Shown here one piece after another: positions 21,738 through 34,098 of a stretch of DNA of 64,000 bases. A program made the position numbers and the translations under genes. Position 1 is the first letter of the stretch. Every line of letters begins with the position of its first letter. Under the pieces are notes generated by a model. The model worked only from the letters and a program-made list of their open reading frames with translations, was not told the DNA's origin and searched no databases. Source of the DNA: Wurfbainia villosa (taxonomy: Eukaryota > Streptophyta > Magnoliopsida > Zingiberales > Zingiberaceae); assembly GCA_025175895.1 (NCBI GenBank), contig CM046000.1, positions 97,944,753 to 98,008,752 on the forward strand. Direction: 5' to 3'.

Positions 21738-23930
21738 ATTTCTTCCTTAGTTTGTTTAATTTGTAAGCCTAGAAAAAATATTAATTCTTCTACTAAGTTC
21801 ATTTTAAATTCACTTTCCATTAGTGAAATGAACTCATTTAGTAAAATTGAGTTGATTGTTCCAAAGATTATATCATCTATGTATATCTGGGCAATAAAAT
21901 TTTTTTACCTATGAATTTTACAAATAGGGTTGGGTCAACTAGGCCTTAACTAAACCCTTTTGACTTGAGATAAACGAAAAGTCTTTCATACAAAGTTCTA
22001 GGAGCTTGTTTTAGTCCATATAAAGCTTTCTTAAGTCTGAAAACATTGTTGGATTTGTCTAAACTTTCAAATCCTGGGGGTTGGCTAACGTAGACCTCTT
22101 CCTTAATAAAACCATTTAAAAATGCTGACTTCACATCCATTTGAAATAATTTGAATCCTCGATGTGCAGTGTAGGCTAACAACATTCTAATCGATTCTAG
22201 TCTAGCTACAGGGGCATAGATTTCGTCATAATCTAACCCTTTTACTTGACTAAATCCTTTAGCGACTAATCTTGCTTTATTCCTAACTACTTCTCCTTTA
22301 TCATCGAGTTTGTTCCGGAATACCCACCTTGTTCCAATGATCGATTTATCTTTAGGTGGTGGTACTAATTCCCAGACTTCACTCCTAGTGAATTGAGCTA
22401 GCTCTTCTTGCATAGCTATAATCCAATCGGGATCAAGAAGAGCTTGTTCAATTGATTTGGGTTCGATTTTCGAGATTAATGAGATTTGACTAAGGTTTCT
22501 ATATGATCCTCTAGTTCGAACCCCTAGGTTGGGATCACCTATTACTTGATCAATGGGATGATTTGATTGTAACCTAGACTAACTTGAATTAGGATTTATA
22601 CTAGACTCATTTTCATGGTCAGATTCAGGTCTAGTATCAATTGGTTCATTAACTAGTTCTACTTCGGATTTTATGGGTTTATCTCCTTCATCGAATACTA
22701 CATTAATCATTTCTTCGATTGTTATAGACCCTATAGGCTTTACTTGCGGTTAAGTATCCTAGGAATATTCCGCTAGTTGTTTTAGAAGTGAATTTCCCTA
22801 GGTAGTCTTTAGTATTTAAGATGTGTACCCTACATCCAAATACCCTAAAATATTTAATGTTAGGTAATTTTTCATAGTAGATATCGTATAAGGTCCTAAG
22901 GTGTCTCTTGACTAGTAGGATTCTATTTTGGACATAACAAGTTGTACTAACGGCTTCTGCCCAAAACCTATTAGGAAGGTTCTATTCATTTAACATGGTT
23001 CTAGTGGCTTCTTGTAGGGTTCTATTCTTTCGCTCGGCTAGACCATTTTGTTGTGGGGTTCTAGAGTAGGAGAACTCATGGTTGTATCCGTTTAGGTTAC
23101 AGAAGTCGGTGAACCTATGATTTTCGAATTCACCACCATGATAGCTTCTAAGTCTCTTAACCTTAAGGTTCTTTTCATTTTCTATTAACTTGCATAAGTT
23201 GGTGAGTTGTTCTAGGGTTTCACTTTTGTGTTTTAAGAACCTAACTCAGGTAAACCTAGAGTAGTCGTCAACTATAACTAAGCAGAATTGACTTCCGTTT
23301 AGTGACTTGACTCCATGAGAATCAAATAGGTCTAAGTGTAGGAGCTCAACTACACTTTTGGTTATTTCTTGGTTAGTTAGTTGATGGTGTGTCGTAATTT
23401 GTTTACCTTGTTGACACGCATTATAAATTTTATTGTCTAAGTTGTTAAGGTTGGGTAAACCTCTGACTAGGCCACTTTGACTCATTTTGTGTATGAGTCT
23501 TGGATGAGAGTGTCCGAGTCGTCGATGCCATAACCAAGATTCCTCTTGTTGTATCATTAGACACTTGGATGAGGAGTTGGGTAAATTAATTGTGTATATG
23601 CTGCGATTCCTCATTCCTTTAAGTATTGTTTTTGAGGTATCATTAGTTTTAATTAAGCATTCATTTTGTAAGAAGATAATTTTATAGTTGTTATCACACA
23701 ATTGGCTTACGCTAAGTAAATTAAAATCAAAATTTTCAACTAAAGTACATAACGAATTATAAAGTTAGAGTTCAACTCAATATCACCTGAACCGATGATT
23801 TTGAGCTTTCCGTTGTTTCCAAATGCTACCGATCCTTGACTTTTGAATCTGAGCTTCGAAAATTTTAGTCGGTCTCCGGTCATATGTCGGGAGCACCCAC
23901 TATCCAACATCCATTGATCCTACACATATA
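21738..23930 (-). pseudogene. pol: Pol of element C: protease, integrase, RT start
   Basis: From the minus-strand start: a protease-type LDSGCSRHMTG motif (about 23925-23880); GAG-pre-integrase with WHRRLGHSHPR and CQQGKQ (23246-23701); the integrase core start LHLDLFDSHG and VIVDDYSRFT; then broken integrase to about 22750. The reverse transcriptase follows (21946-22413) with GTRWVFRNKLDDKGEV, DVKSAFLNG and YGLKQAPR, and after a stop the catalytic YIDD motif at about 21880. The frame is then cut by K. These enzymes would cleave the polyprotein, copy RNA and insert the DNA. Several frameshifts and stops, including loss of frame between integrase and RT, show it is dead. Confidence 0.85.
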
Positions 23931-24331
23931 GTAGTTAGATCAGACATTGGAATTTTAAAGTTGGTTGAATATTTTATCTTAATAGTCATCTCACCTTTTC
24001 TACATGATCAAACATGTTAACCTTAAATGTTTTTGAGATGACTTCAATTTTACTTGATTAAATTTAGTGTTTTGAAGCTAATCAACCTTGGGTTAGATTC
24101 GTATTTAACCCTTAGCTTGTCAAGTAAACTTTTCGAGAAATTGGCTTCCAGGTCGTGGTGAGGCACAGAGGCCTTCTTTGATCAGAACCATGACAACTTC
24201 CTTAGACAAAGACAAATTCAAGAAATTGATTACTTGAGTCACTTAAGATTACTTCCTAGTCTAACTAGTTAAGGATACGATGAGGTAGCTTCAGCTAGTT
24301 CAACTTAATCGAGTGCACCAAGCTAGATACA
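23931..24331 (-). other. C sequence between gag and pol, no clear frame
   Basis: Minus-strand continuation between the E insertion site and the protease motif. No convincing frame; it may be decayed gag-pol linker. The last five bases, ATACA (24327-24331), are the left copy of the E target duplication. Confidence 0.45.
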
Positions 24332-25652
24332 TGATGTGAGCAAAACATATAGGGTTTTAGGAGTAGTTTTCGCTCACATCTCATTGCATTTTGTGTTAGT
24401 TTCATGCATATATTACTCTATTTTTGCATGCATTTCCTATTTTCTATTCTAGAGGTCTGCTCGTTGTACTTTTGTGTGCAGGTTAGCTTTTCGGGTGAAA
24501 AAGACGCGTTTTCGGAACAAAAGAGTGTAGGGATTCCCAGTGTATCCAATGGGCGAAGCGACACCCGGGGCCGCACATGACCTGGCCATGTGGAAACACA
24601 CGATCGTGTAGTGGCACGACGGATTTGCGCGACTAGGGATTTTTTCGGATTTTGCAGCGGTCCGAGGCAATATCTATATAAGGATGGCTTCGCCCAAACC
24701 CTAGGGGGGAGGCACAACGGCTAGGATGACACGCTAAATCCCTAAAAAACTTCGGTAACTCACAACGGGGAGGAGGAACGCCCCGGAGGTCCACACCTTG
24801 CAACACAACGCCGAAGAGTAGAGCACGAAAGCATTGTATATCTCTATTTCTACGTTTCATTCCTTATGTATTCAATCTTAGACATGCTTTGTGATTCTTC
24901 CTTCGTATACATGGAGCAGTACTTTCGATTCTAGGATTAGGGAGTAGCTTGTGTACATAAACAATGTTGGTTCATGTTAAATTCTGCCCATGAGTTTGAT
25001 TTGACAATTGGTAGTTGCTCTTTACTATATCTATGCATATTTGACTTTCCTTTCGCTGTGCTTAGGCGATATGAGGGGTGACATCCCTCGTAATCTAAAA
25101 TTTAGGAGGTTTGATTAAGGAACCTAGGGGTAAACCTGATCTCCTACAACTGCGGAGAGAAGGGTGCAGTGGAATCGGACACGGTCTACTGTAGGAATTG
25201 ATTTGACATCCTCGTACCGTCTATCCTGTCCTTTTAGGCAGGGATAGCTCCCGGTGAATGCGGCAGCTTTACGGGAGAGTGTATGATATCCCTTCCACAA
25301 AACCGTAGGTAAACGTCTAGACAACGCCAATTGACAACATTATTATGTGATACACAAGCGAAATCGAAGTCCTAGAATCACCTTTGAAGACCTAGGCACA
25401 CTCCTTTCCTCCTCTGTGTGACACCGTACAGAGTAGAGTCCACCGACAACCCTCACTAACTGAAACCTCTTAGAGATCACGTCCAAACAATTACAACCAC
25501 TGAGTATATTGATATTCGAATCCTAGTCCTTGTGAGATCGATAATCTTTATTACTTAATGACATCCGTGCACTTGCGGGCGTTGAGCGCGAGCACGCTTT
25601 GAGTCCTCGACGGTATCTGTCGTGAGATTTGAGGTCGCGTCTGTGCGCATCA
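24332..25652 (+). mobile_element. 5' LTR of element E
   Basis: It opens with a 9-bp inverted repeat, GATGTGAGC (24333-24341) and GCTCACATC (24372-24380). At about 24570-24620 it has paired CACATG...CATGTG and CACGATCGTG motifs, which are CACACGGCC/GGCCGTGTG-type in the other LTR. The TATA box CTATATAAGG is at 24674-24683. The rest is leader and U5 sequence without genes. Confidence 0.88.
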
Positions 25653-25658
25653 AGTTTT

Positions 25659-25676
25659 TGACACCGTTGCCAGGGA
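25659..25676 (+). promoter_or_regulatory. tRNA-Asp-type PBS of element E
   Basis: TGACACCGTTGCCAGGGA is close to TGGCGCCGTTGCCGGGGA of Athila/Tat elements, with CpG or C-to-T type changes. It lies six bases after the LTR. Confidence 0.75.
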
Positions 25677-26021
25677 CTGATCGATTCAATATTAAATCGA
25701 ACAGTGGTAAATTGAATCGGACTTAGGATTAGATTATTTGCTTGCTTTATTTTCTTTCTAGTTTATCTTATTTGCTTTAATTCTATATTTTCCATATTTA
25801 GATTTAGTTTTTATTTTTAGCAGTAGTTTCCTACTTACTTATTGCATCTTAGACTTTTATTTGCTAGATCGATTTATTTTCTGATTTTAGAATTAGATTA
25901 TCACTCTTAACTTTGTGGTTTGGTTCGTCGTATGCTTAGACGATTAGAGTCGTAAGGTCTAATTCCGATCGACTTAGAAATTGAGCGAACTTTTCATCGT
26001 CAGAGAGCAGAACAGCGAAAG

Positions 26022-27797
26022 ATGGAGGATCAAGCTGCATCTGAGGTGAACATAGGTAGCCAACCTCTGTGGGACTACACAGCTCCTAGTGCTAGAGGAT
26101 TCAGGTCGAGTATAGCTGGACCGTCTATTTCGGTAAATAACTTTGAGCTGAAGCTGACACTTATACATATGGTCCAGCAGAGCCAGTTCGGGGGAGCTGC
26201 AACTGAAGACCCGAAACGACACCTTGAGGCATTTCTTGAAATCTGCTCAACGATGAAAATGAACGGAGTCCCTACTGACGTGATCCGCCTGAGCCTGTTT
26301 TCGTTTTCATTGCGGGATAAATCTAAGACATGACTTCACTCCCTACCTTCTGGCAGCATCACCACATGGGAGCAGTGTGAGCAGCAGTTTCTGAATAAAT
26401 ACTTCTCACCAAGTAAGACTGCTCACATGCACCATCTTATCACGAGCTTTCGCCAGAAGGAGGGGGAGTCCCTATTCGAGGCTTGGGATCGCTACAAGGG
26501 GCTACTCTACCAATGCCCCCACCATGGGCTGGAGAGGTGGCTGGTGATCCACATTTTTAATAATGGGATCGCTTATGCCACGAAGATGTCCCTAGATTCT
26601 GCCGCAGGAGGAGCATTGATGAATAAGACCATAGAGGAAGCGGAAGAGCTTATCGAAGAGGTGGCCTAGAACCACCATCAATGGGCTTCTGAACATGATC
26701 AACCTACACTTGCAGTAGGATGATACACTGTCAACTCCATGGATCACCTTTCAGCAAGGATGGACGTGCTCAGCAGACGGTTTGAATCTTTGAATCCTTC
26801 ATCTGCATGCGCGGCCATTAATTTTGGAGAGGGAGCGGCAGCGTATCAAGAGGACCACTATGAAGGGCTGGGGACCTCAGACGAGCAGATTGAGCATTGT
26901 GACGCGATTGGGGACTATGACCAAAGGCCCCACAACTCGTACTCCAATACTTATAATCTCGGATGGAGGAATCACCTGAATTTCTCCTATAAGAATAACT
27001 CGGGAAACTCCCAACCATCAGGGGGGTATGGGCAGCAGAAGAAGGGCAATGGGCAGCGACCACAGAAGTCTAGACTGGAACTGATGATGGAGGACTTCAT
27101 CGCTACCCAAACTAAGGCCAATGAGGAATTTCGTCGCCAACATCAAAAGTCTGAAGAATCACTCAGAGACTTGAAGGCCACCGTTGACGACCTTGCAAGT
27201 CATACCAGGATGTTGGAGACACAAGTGACCCAAATAGCCCAATCCGTGTTGCAACCTATGAAGAGCTCTCCGACGAGTCAAGGAAAAGAGGAAGGAGTGG
27301 GGCAAAGTAGCCAATTCGCCAAGGGGTGTGCAACCATGGTTTCCACCCTACTTGACCAAGTAGAGTTTGAAGAGAAGATTCCAATACAGCTTGAGGACCC
27401 TAGTGAATTCGTTATTCCCTGCTCAATTTATGGGGAGAGCTTCGACAAAGCGCTATGTGACTTGGGGTCATCAGTCAGTGTGATTCCCTATGCATACTAT
27501 TTGAAGATTGGACTGAGCGGGCTCCAACCAGCGAATCTTGGTATTCGTATGGGGGATGATTCAGTCAAGGAGCCCGTTGGCATGCTACTATACGTGCCTG
27601 TGATGATTGAGGATTTCGTGATACCCACGGACTTCATCATACTGAACATAGGACCAAATCTCTAGAATCCCATCATTCTGGGAAGGCCTTTGCTAGCGAC
27701 TGTAGGGGCGTGCATATATGTGAAGACACATTAGATCTCCTTGGAGGTAGACGGGGAGATCATCCTTTTCAGCCTTTCAGAGCACAGAGCTTCCTAA
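26022..27797 (+). pseudogene. gag: Athila-type gag-protease of element E
   Basis: One 592-codon frame without frameshifts starts MEDQAASEVNIGSQPLWDY. It has in-frame stops at 26331 (TGA where Trp is expected), 26667, 26721, 27663 and 27732. Residues about 45-215 match the retrotransposon gag family (LEAFLEICSTMKMNGV, HHLITSFRQKEGESLFEAWDRYKGLLYQCPHHG). A low-complexity Gly/Asn/Gln-rich stretch and a coiled-coil-like stretch follow. The end is a retropepsin-like domain (FVIPCSIYGESFDKALCDLGSSVSVIPY) with the active-site motif DLGSS and an ILGRP flap-end motif after a stop at 27663. RT should follow but is absent. Decay is by point mutation only. Confidence 0.85.
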
Positions 27798-28372
27798 CTC
27801 GATGACTTCACATGTAGCAGAATGAAGCCAGAACCTCCAGATGAAGATCCCGAGATGGATGAATGAAGGTTCACTGAACCACCAGAGTCGAGTTGATAGT
27901 AGAGTGCGGTCGAGCTAAACGACCTTAAACAAAGCGCTTCTTGGGAGGCAACCCAAGTTTAGTTTTAGATTTCCCTTTTTGATTGCATTTCATGCATTTG
28001 ATACTTTTGATCTCCATCACATTTAGAGTTAGGAATAGAAAAGAACTTTGCTAGGCAAAAATAAAATCCATATTAGCCTACACGGCAAAGTGTATGAGAA
28101 AATTTGGACTGTGGTGCATAAATGGGCGGAAAAAGGGGACACACGGCCTGACCATGTGTTTTCCCACGGCCGTGCCTGATTGACCAGAGGCACACACGAC
28201 CTGGCCGTGTGTTTTCACACGGTCGTAGCGTGCGAGGTTAAAAGGGGTGAGCCGTGTGTTTTCACCCCATTTGTGTCGTGTGCTTCAAAAGTTCTTGCCC
28301 TAGTCATGTGATTTCATCTTCCCCACCATCTAGAAGCATTTTGAAGCTCTAAAGAAGCCAAAAGAAGCAAAG
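27798..28372 (+). other. Linker of element E with CACACGGCC motifs
   Basis: Noncoding stretch between the gag-protease remnant and the ORF-1-like frame, where pol would sit in a complete element. At 28135-28265 it has repeated CACACGGCC / GGCCGTGTG / CACGGCCGTG half-palindromes resembling those in the E LTR. Confidence 0.6.
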
Positions 28373-29452
28373 ATGAGGAGGACCAAGACTGTAGCACCCC
28401 GATCCGGCGCCTCGGAGCGACGAACAAGGAGAGCCGACACCCCTCAAGCTCTGGAGGAGGGTAACGCCCTACCCACTCTACTTTTTCGCAATAATGAACA
28501 AAGAGATAGATACAATATACTCTCTACTCGTAAACTTACTGCTACTAGGTACTTAGATAAGGATTTGCTAGAATCTTTAGGGTTGTTGGGTGATATGCAA
28601 GTCCTATTTGCAAAAATGGGGTGGGAAGAGATTATGGGAATAAAGCATCTAACCTACCCTAGGATAATTTTGGAATTTTTGAGTTCCTTAGAGGCGGAAT
28701 TTTTAACGGGTAGAGAGAGCGAGGAGGGTAGGATAACTTTTAGGCTTTTTAACATTGAGCATGAGTGGACCCTTCACCAATGGAACTTATGCTTTGGCTT
28801 ACCAAGTGGGGGAGAGAGAAGGACCCCTAATGGGTACAACTCTCGAATAGTTTGGACTGAGTTGACAGGGGAGCACGCTTATGACCCATCTAGGGCCAAA
28901 GCATCGCGCCTCCAAAACCCCATCTTTCGATACCTTCACCGCATCATGACCAGTACTATATTTGGTCACGGGGGGAGTGATGGTGTAGTTAGAGCTAGTG
29001 AGCTGCTTTGCCTATGGGATATGCTACAAGAAAGGAGTAGCATTGATGTAGGGTCCCACTTCATCAGACACTTAGTGAAGATGGGTAAAGCAACACGAGG
29101 AGAGATCAATGTGGGAGGCCTACTTACCCATATTTGCCATAGGATGGGGTACGATTACACAACATTAGAGAGTATAGAGGGGAGCCCTAGGATCGACCTA
29201 GGAGTACGCATGGCCATGAAAATGATTGTGAGAGAAGGAGACTCCTTATGCTTTGTAAGGAAAAATCTGACGACCCTTAGGCTCTCCGACCCAGATCATA
29301 CCACCATCACTATACGCGCCAACTGGTGCTTAGACCTGATAGTGGAGTCCCCTCCACATGAGGGACCATCCACATCAGCGCCCATCTCTCCACCTTTATA
29401 TCACTCTCCCTCCAGTCCACACATGCATAGGAGCCCACCTAGTCCACGTTGA
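28373..29452 (+). CDS. Athila ORF-1-like protein, intact frame
   Basis: ATG at 28373, 359 codons, no stop or frameshift. The N-terminus is basic (RRTKTVAPRSG). The body reads like the Arabidopsis Athila ORF-1 / putative plant transposon protein family: FLSSLEAEFLTG, ITFRLFNIEHEWTLHQWNLCFGLPSGG, KASRLQNPIFRYLHRIMTSTIFG, ELLCLWDML and GGLLTHICHRMGYD. The C-terminus is Pro/Ser/His-rich. I see no signal peptide and no clear membrane segment. The molecular role of this family is not established; in Athila elements it accompanies gag-pol and has been compared with env-like ORFs. It is the only long uninterrupted transposon frame in the window, in contrast with the five stops in the neighbouring gag. 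It may be translated only if the LTR is transcribed. Confidence 0.75.
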   Translation: MRRTKTVAPRSGASERRTRRADTPQALEEGNALPTLLFRNNEQRDRYNILSTRKLTATRYLDKDLLESLGLLGDMQVLFAKMGWEEIMGIKHLTYPRIILEFLSSLEAEFLTGRESEEGRITFRLFNIEHEWTLHQWNLCFGLPSGGERRTPNGYNSRIVWTELTGEHAYDPSRAKASRLQNPIFRYLHRIMTSTIFGHGGSDGVVRASELLCLWDMLQERSSIDVGSHFIRHLVKMGKATRGEINVGGLLTHICHRMGYDYTTLESIEGSPRIDLGVRMAMKMIVREGDSLCFVRKNLTTLRLSDPDHTTITIRANWCLDLIVESPPHEGPSTSAPISPPLYHSPSSPHMHRSPPSPR

Positions 29453-30903
29453 CATGAGCCTACACCTGCACCGCCACCTTTTTCTACTTTTGAGTAGGAT
29501 GCAGGTATGTCGACCTATGATTTATCTTGGCGGCGAGGCCTTGAGCGATGAGCGACATTTACACGGCGGCCGAGACCGAGGCGGCGATGGGAGGAAGCGG
29601 CGCCTACCAGCAGGCGGAGTTCTAGGAATTCAGGGAGCATTTCCAGCAGGCTGAGGAGTTCTACGATGAGGCCCGCATATACTTCCAGGAGGAGGTTGTT
29701 CATCGTAAGGATGAGGCCGCCTACTGTAGGGAGATGCGGCAGCACATGCATGCCCAGCAGGCGTAGTGGGTTAGGGAAGAGGAGCACCGAGCAGCCGCTG
29801 CATCCACCAGCTCTCAGATCGACCACATGTATATGTGGCATCAGCGGCTTAGCAGCAGGTTCTCCCAGGATATAGAGATGCCCAGGCTCCCAGACTTTCT
29901 ACCTCGTCCACCATATTAGAGGTATATTTTCATTTAATTCTGAGGGGGGGGAGACCCCAAGGTTTATTTTGTTTTGTTTCCTAGCAGTAGTTTATTTTAT
30001 GGTATTTTCATTTATTCATGCTTGAGTTGTTGAGTTTCTTTCAGTACTTGATTTTTGTTGTCTGTGAAGCTACCTCAGTAGTATTTTTGAAAATTTCTTG
30101 CATGAGTTGTTCCCATAGGTAGTTTAACTCCATTTATCTTGTGGTATTTTATTTTATTCGCTCTATTGAATGTTCTAGACTTACACTGGTTAGCTTTGTT
30201 TTTGCACTTACACATGTCGAACATCCTGAAAGGGAGAATCTAGTACATACCTAGTTATGATTCACTTAAGTAGTCTAGTACTTTGAAATCCATAGGTGAC
30301 TCTAGGTTTAGCATTTTAGTTACTGAAGATGCTCGGATTGTGTAAGCCCATTCGGAAAAATCAAAATCCCAATGAGCAGAAAAATAAAGAGAGAAAAGAA
30401 AAAGAGAAACAAAAGAAAAAGAGAAAAAGAAATGAGAAAAAAAAGAGAGAAGAAAAAAAAAGAGAGAAAAAAGGGGGATTATGAGGGATAAAAAACAATT
30501 GTCATAGGTGGAAATGGCTAGGTGCCCCGTTGAGACCGAGTTAGGTTACTGGGGAAACACTTACCAATTTCTCTCGATACCGAGCACACCTTTGAGACTT
30601 TATGCTAGATCTAGGAAATGACCCTCGCTTTGGACAGGTAAGTGCCTAAGAGCCGGAAACCTTAGGAAAGCTATGGGGTGACGACTTAACTCACCATGGA
30701 ACGGGCATCCCCTAAGAATGGTTCGCTTAGCATTAGCACGAGGAGATAACTTAGTGAATTTCTAGAACATATTTATTTTGCTTTGATTGCAAATACCACC
30801 TGATAAATTTAGTTAACATGCTAATTATAGGACAATATCTTTTTAAAATTTCATGGCACTGAGGTTTGCTTGAGGACAAGCAAAGATTTAAGTCTGGGGG
30901 AAG
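29453..30903 (+). other. 3' noncoding region and PPT of element E
   Basis: The first 400 bp keep coding-like GC-rich sequence in broken frames, probably the decayed end of the ORF-1-like protein. A GA-rich low-complexity block (30364-30480, mostly GAGAAAA repeats) follows. The tract GTCTGGGGGAAG (30892-30903) immediately before the 3' LTR is the polypurine tract. Confidence 0.65.
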
Positions 30904-32302
30904 TGATGTGAGCAAAACATATAGGATTTTAGGAGTAGTTTTCGCTCACATCTCATTGCATTTTGTGTTAGTTTCATGCATATGTTACTCTATTTTTGCA
31001 TGCATTTCCTATTTTCTGGTTTGGAGGTCTGCTCGTTGTACTTTTGTGTACAGGTTAGCTTTTCGGGTGAAAGAGATGCATTTTCGGAGCAAAAGAAGAA
31101 CATTTTGCAGCTAGACGCAGAGTGGGACACGGCTAGGGCATGGGGATTCCCACGGCCATGTCCAATGGGCGAGAGAAGCACCCCAGAGCCGCACACGGCC
31201 TGGCCATGTGGAAACACATGGTCGTGTGGCGGCCCGACGGATTTGTGCGACTAGGGCTTTTTCCGGATTATACAGCGGTCCAAGGCGATGTCTATATAAG
31301 GATGACTCCGACCAAACCCTAGGGGGGAGGCACAACGGCTAAGACGGCACGCCGAAGCCCTAAAAAGCTTCGGTAACTCACAACGGGGAGGAGGAACGCT
31401 GCCAGAGGTCCACACCTTGCAACACAATGCCGGAGAGAAGAGCACGGAAGCATTATATATCTCTATTTCTACGTTTCATTCCTTATGTATTCAATCTTAG
31501 ACATGCTTTGTGATTTTTTCTTCGTATACATGGAGTAGTACTTTCGATTCTAGGATTAGGGAGTAGCTTGTGTACATAAACAATGTTAGTTCATGTTAAA
31601 TTTTGCCCATGAGTTTGATTTGACAATTGATAGTTGCTCTTTACTATATCTATGCGTATTTGGCTTTCTTTTCGCTGAGCTTAGGCGATACGAGGGGTGA
31701 CAACCCTCACAATCTAAAATTTAGGAGGTTTGATTAAGGAACCTAGGGGTAAACCTGATCTCCTGCAACTGCGGGGAGAAGGGTGCAGTGGACCGTGTCC
31801 GATTCCACGGTCCACTGTAGGGAATCAGACACGGTCCACTGTAGGGATTGATTTGGAATCCTCGTATCGTCTATCCCATCCTTTTAGGCGGAGATAGCTC
31901 CCGGTGAATGCGGCGACTCTGCGGGAGAGTGTATGATATCCCTTCCACAAAACAGTAGATAAACGTCTAGACAACGCCAATTGACAACATTGTTCTGTGA
32001 TACACAAGCGAAACCGAAGTCCTAGAATCACCTTTGAAGACCTAGGCACACTCCTTTCCTCCTCCGTGTGACACCGTACAGAGTAGAGTCCACCGACAGC
32101 CCTCACCAACTGAAACCTCTTAGAGATCACGTCCGAACAATTACAACCACTGAGTATATTGATATTCAAATCCCAGTCCCTGTGGGATCGATAATCTTTA
32201 TTACTTGATGACATCCGTGCACTTACGGGCGTTGAGCGCGAGCATGCTTTGAGTCCTCGACGGTATCCATCGTGAGATTTGAGGTCGCGTCCATGCACAT
32301 CA
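30904..32302 (+). mobile_element. 3' LTR of element E
   Basis: It pairs with 24332-25652, with about 80 bp more, including an extra stretch at 31097-31165 and a duplicated GTGGACCGTGTCCGATTCCACGG-like piece near 31790-31840. Terminal inverted repeat at 30905-30913 and 30944-30952; TATA box at 31292-31301. Confidence 0.88.
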
Positions 32303-32479
32303 ATACGTCTTATCTAACTTGGACACACAGGACTTCGTTTCCCTAACGTACTATCATCTCGCCGCGTCCTAATACTATGTTGTCAAGATTGACGAGTTAT
32401 TGACCCTATCTAGCCATTCTAAAAATTAAAACAAAATAACTAAGCATGCAAAGAATAATTTTATGTAATAGAACAAACA

Positions 32480-34098
32480 AATTTAGTACTAGCTCCCCCT
32501 AAACCATTTAATCGATTTGGTCTTTCCACGTAGTGGATTTGTTCCTTGGGAACCCAGTACTTACTAGATCCTAATTGTGAAATTAAAGTGGTCTTAGGGA
32601 CCTATGCTTGGACTTGTGTTCTATTTCGATTCACGATTGACATGTATGATTTAGTAGTTGTGGTTGATCTAAATCCTAGTCCGACCTTATTGTACATGGT
32701 CCTTTGTGATCCAAGTAGTAGGTCAAGCCCCTTGGATCCCAAAGTGAACCTTTCCAACGTTTGCCTAAGATCTTGGACTTGTCCTTTCAAGAGAGAGTTC
32801 TCATCTTTGAGTTTTTCAACTCGAGTTGAGTTCTCCTCTCAAACTTGACTAGTCGAAGAGGTTAGGGAGACCTCGTGTTTAAGGAGTTTAACCTCCTCAA
32901 CTAAGGTCTCGACCTTGGACTCGGACTTAGCTAATTTTTTAGTTAAAAAACTAATTGTATACAATGTATCAATTAAAGACTGACTCACCTTGATCGAATC
33001 TTTTGAACCGGATACGGATCCGTGGCTTGTCTTGAATTGAAACTCATCGTCGGATTCGGAGTCGGACTCATCTTCAGGTTCGGACTCATCCTCGGGTTCG
33101 GTCGGCTTGTCCATGAAGGCGAGGTTGTTGAGCTCGTCTTCCTCCTCGATGATTCCTCCCACATTGTGTTGAGTGCCTTCTTGGATTGTGGTGCTTGTTC
33201 TTGAGTCTTGGGCACTCCAATTTGATATGACCTAACCTGTTGCACTCATAACATTTATAGTTAGAACTTTGTTTTGACTTACCCTCCTTGGATTGATTGA
33301 TTTGTCGTCTTCTGCTCTTGATCATTTTCTGAACTAGATTTACTAGTTCGGTCTCCATCTCGTTGTCCACCTCCGATTCGTACTCATCTTCTTCCTTCGG
33401 TGGTGGTTTGTTTTTCGGCTTCTTCTTCGAACCTGCAAACAAGGCGATACTTTTCTCGGCAGGGGCCAAATTAGACTGCTCATGTAATTTGAATTCAGAG
33501 AACAATTCATCTAATCTAATTTTTGAAAGATCCTTAGAAACCTTGTAGGCATCATCGACCTTGGATGCCCATAAGGTGGTCCTAGGGAACGTGTTTAGTG
33601 CGTACCTGATTACGTCCCGATTTTTGACTTTTTGTCCTATCGAATATAGCCCATTCATGATGTCTTGAATGCGAGCGTGGAGTTGAGTGGCCGACTCATG
33701 TTCCTGCATTTTTAAGTTAAATAATTTATTTAAAAGTAGATCCCTCTTACATACCTTGGTGTTGGCGGTTCCTTCGTGAAGCTCAATGAGCTTGATCCAC
33801 AAGTCCTTTGCGCTTATGAACGGGCCGATGCGGTTGAGCTCCTCTTTGGATAACCCGCATTGTAGGATTTATGTGGCCTTGGCATCGGCTTCCACTTGGC
33901 GTTTCATGGCACTTGTCCACTGATCGCAATCCAAGGATTCACCATTTTCATTTGTTGGAAGTGTGAATCCGATTTGTATCACGATCCACATCTCTACTTG
34001 GGTTTTCAAGTAGCCCTCTATCCGACCCTTCCAGTAACGAAATTCATCTCTACTGTAAAACGGAGGTCGGGCGGTGCTAAACCCTTCGAGATGGCCAT
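32480..34098 (-). pseudogene. gag: Gag of element C
   Basis: The minus-strand ATG is at 34098 (MAISKG), with a frameshift within about 30 bases. The following frame reads DEFRYWKGRIEGYLKTQ, the usual copia gag start. At 33086-33802 lie the UBN2-type capsid-like region (LIELHEGTANTKVCKRDLLL, FPRTTLWASKVDDAYKVSKDL, LDELFSEFKLHEQ), a basic stretch and a perfect CCHC knuckle CYECNRLGHIKLEC at about residues 288-301. After further frameshifts come an acidic Glu/Asp/Ser stretch, a coiled-coil-like segment, the shared motif QRTMYNKVGLGF and an end with YWVPKEQIHYVER. It packages RNA in active relatives. At least three frame breaks. Confidence 0.82.

Larger units (their letters stand above)
24332..32302 (+). 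mobile_element. Element E: Athila-like gypsy retrotransposon without RT/INT
   Basis: LTRs at 24332-25652 and 30904-32302 start TGATGTGAGC and end CATCA. Flanks ATACA (24327-24331) and ATACG (32303-32307) are a target duplication with one mismatch. A tRNA-Asp-type PBS follows the 5' LTR and GGGGGAAG precedes the 3' LTR. The inside (5.25 kb) holds a gag-protease frame (26022-27797) and an Athila ORF-1-like frame (28373-29452), but no reverse transcriptase, RNase H or integrase motif. It is a non-autonomous member inserted into element C. Confidence 0.88.
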
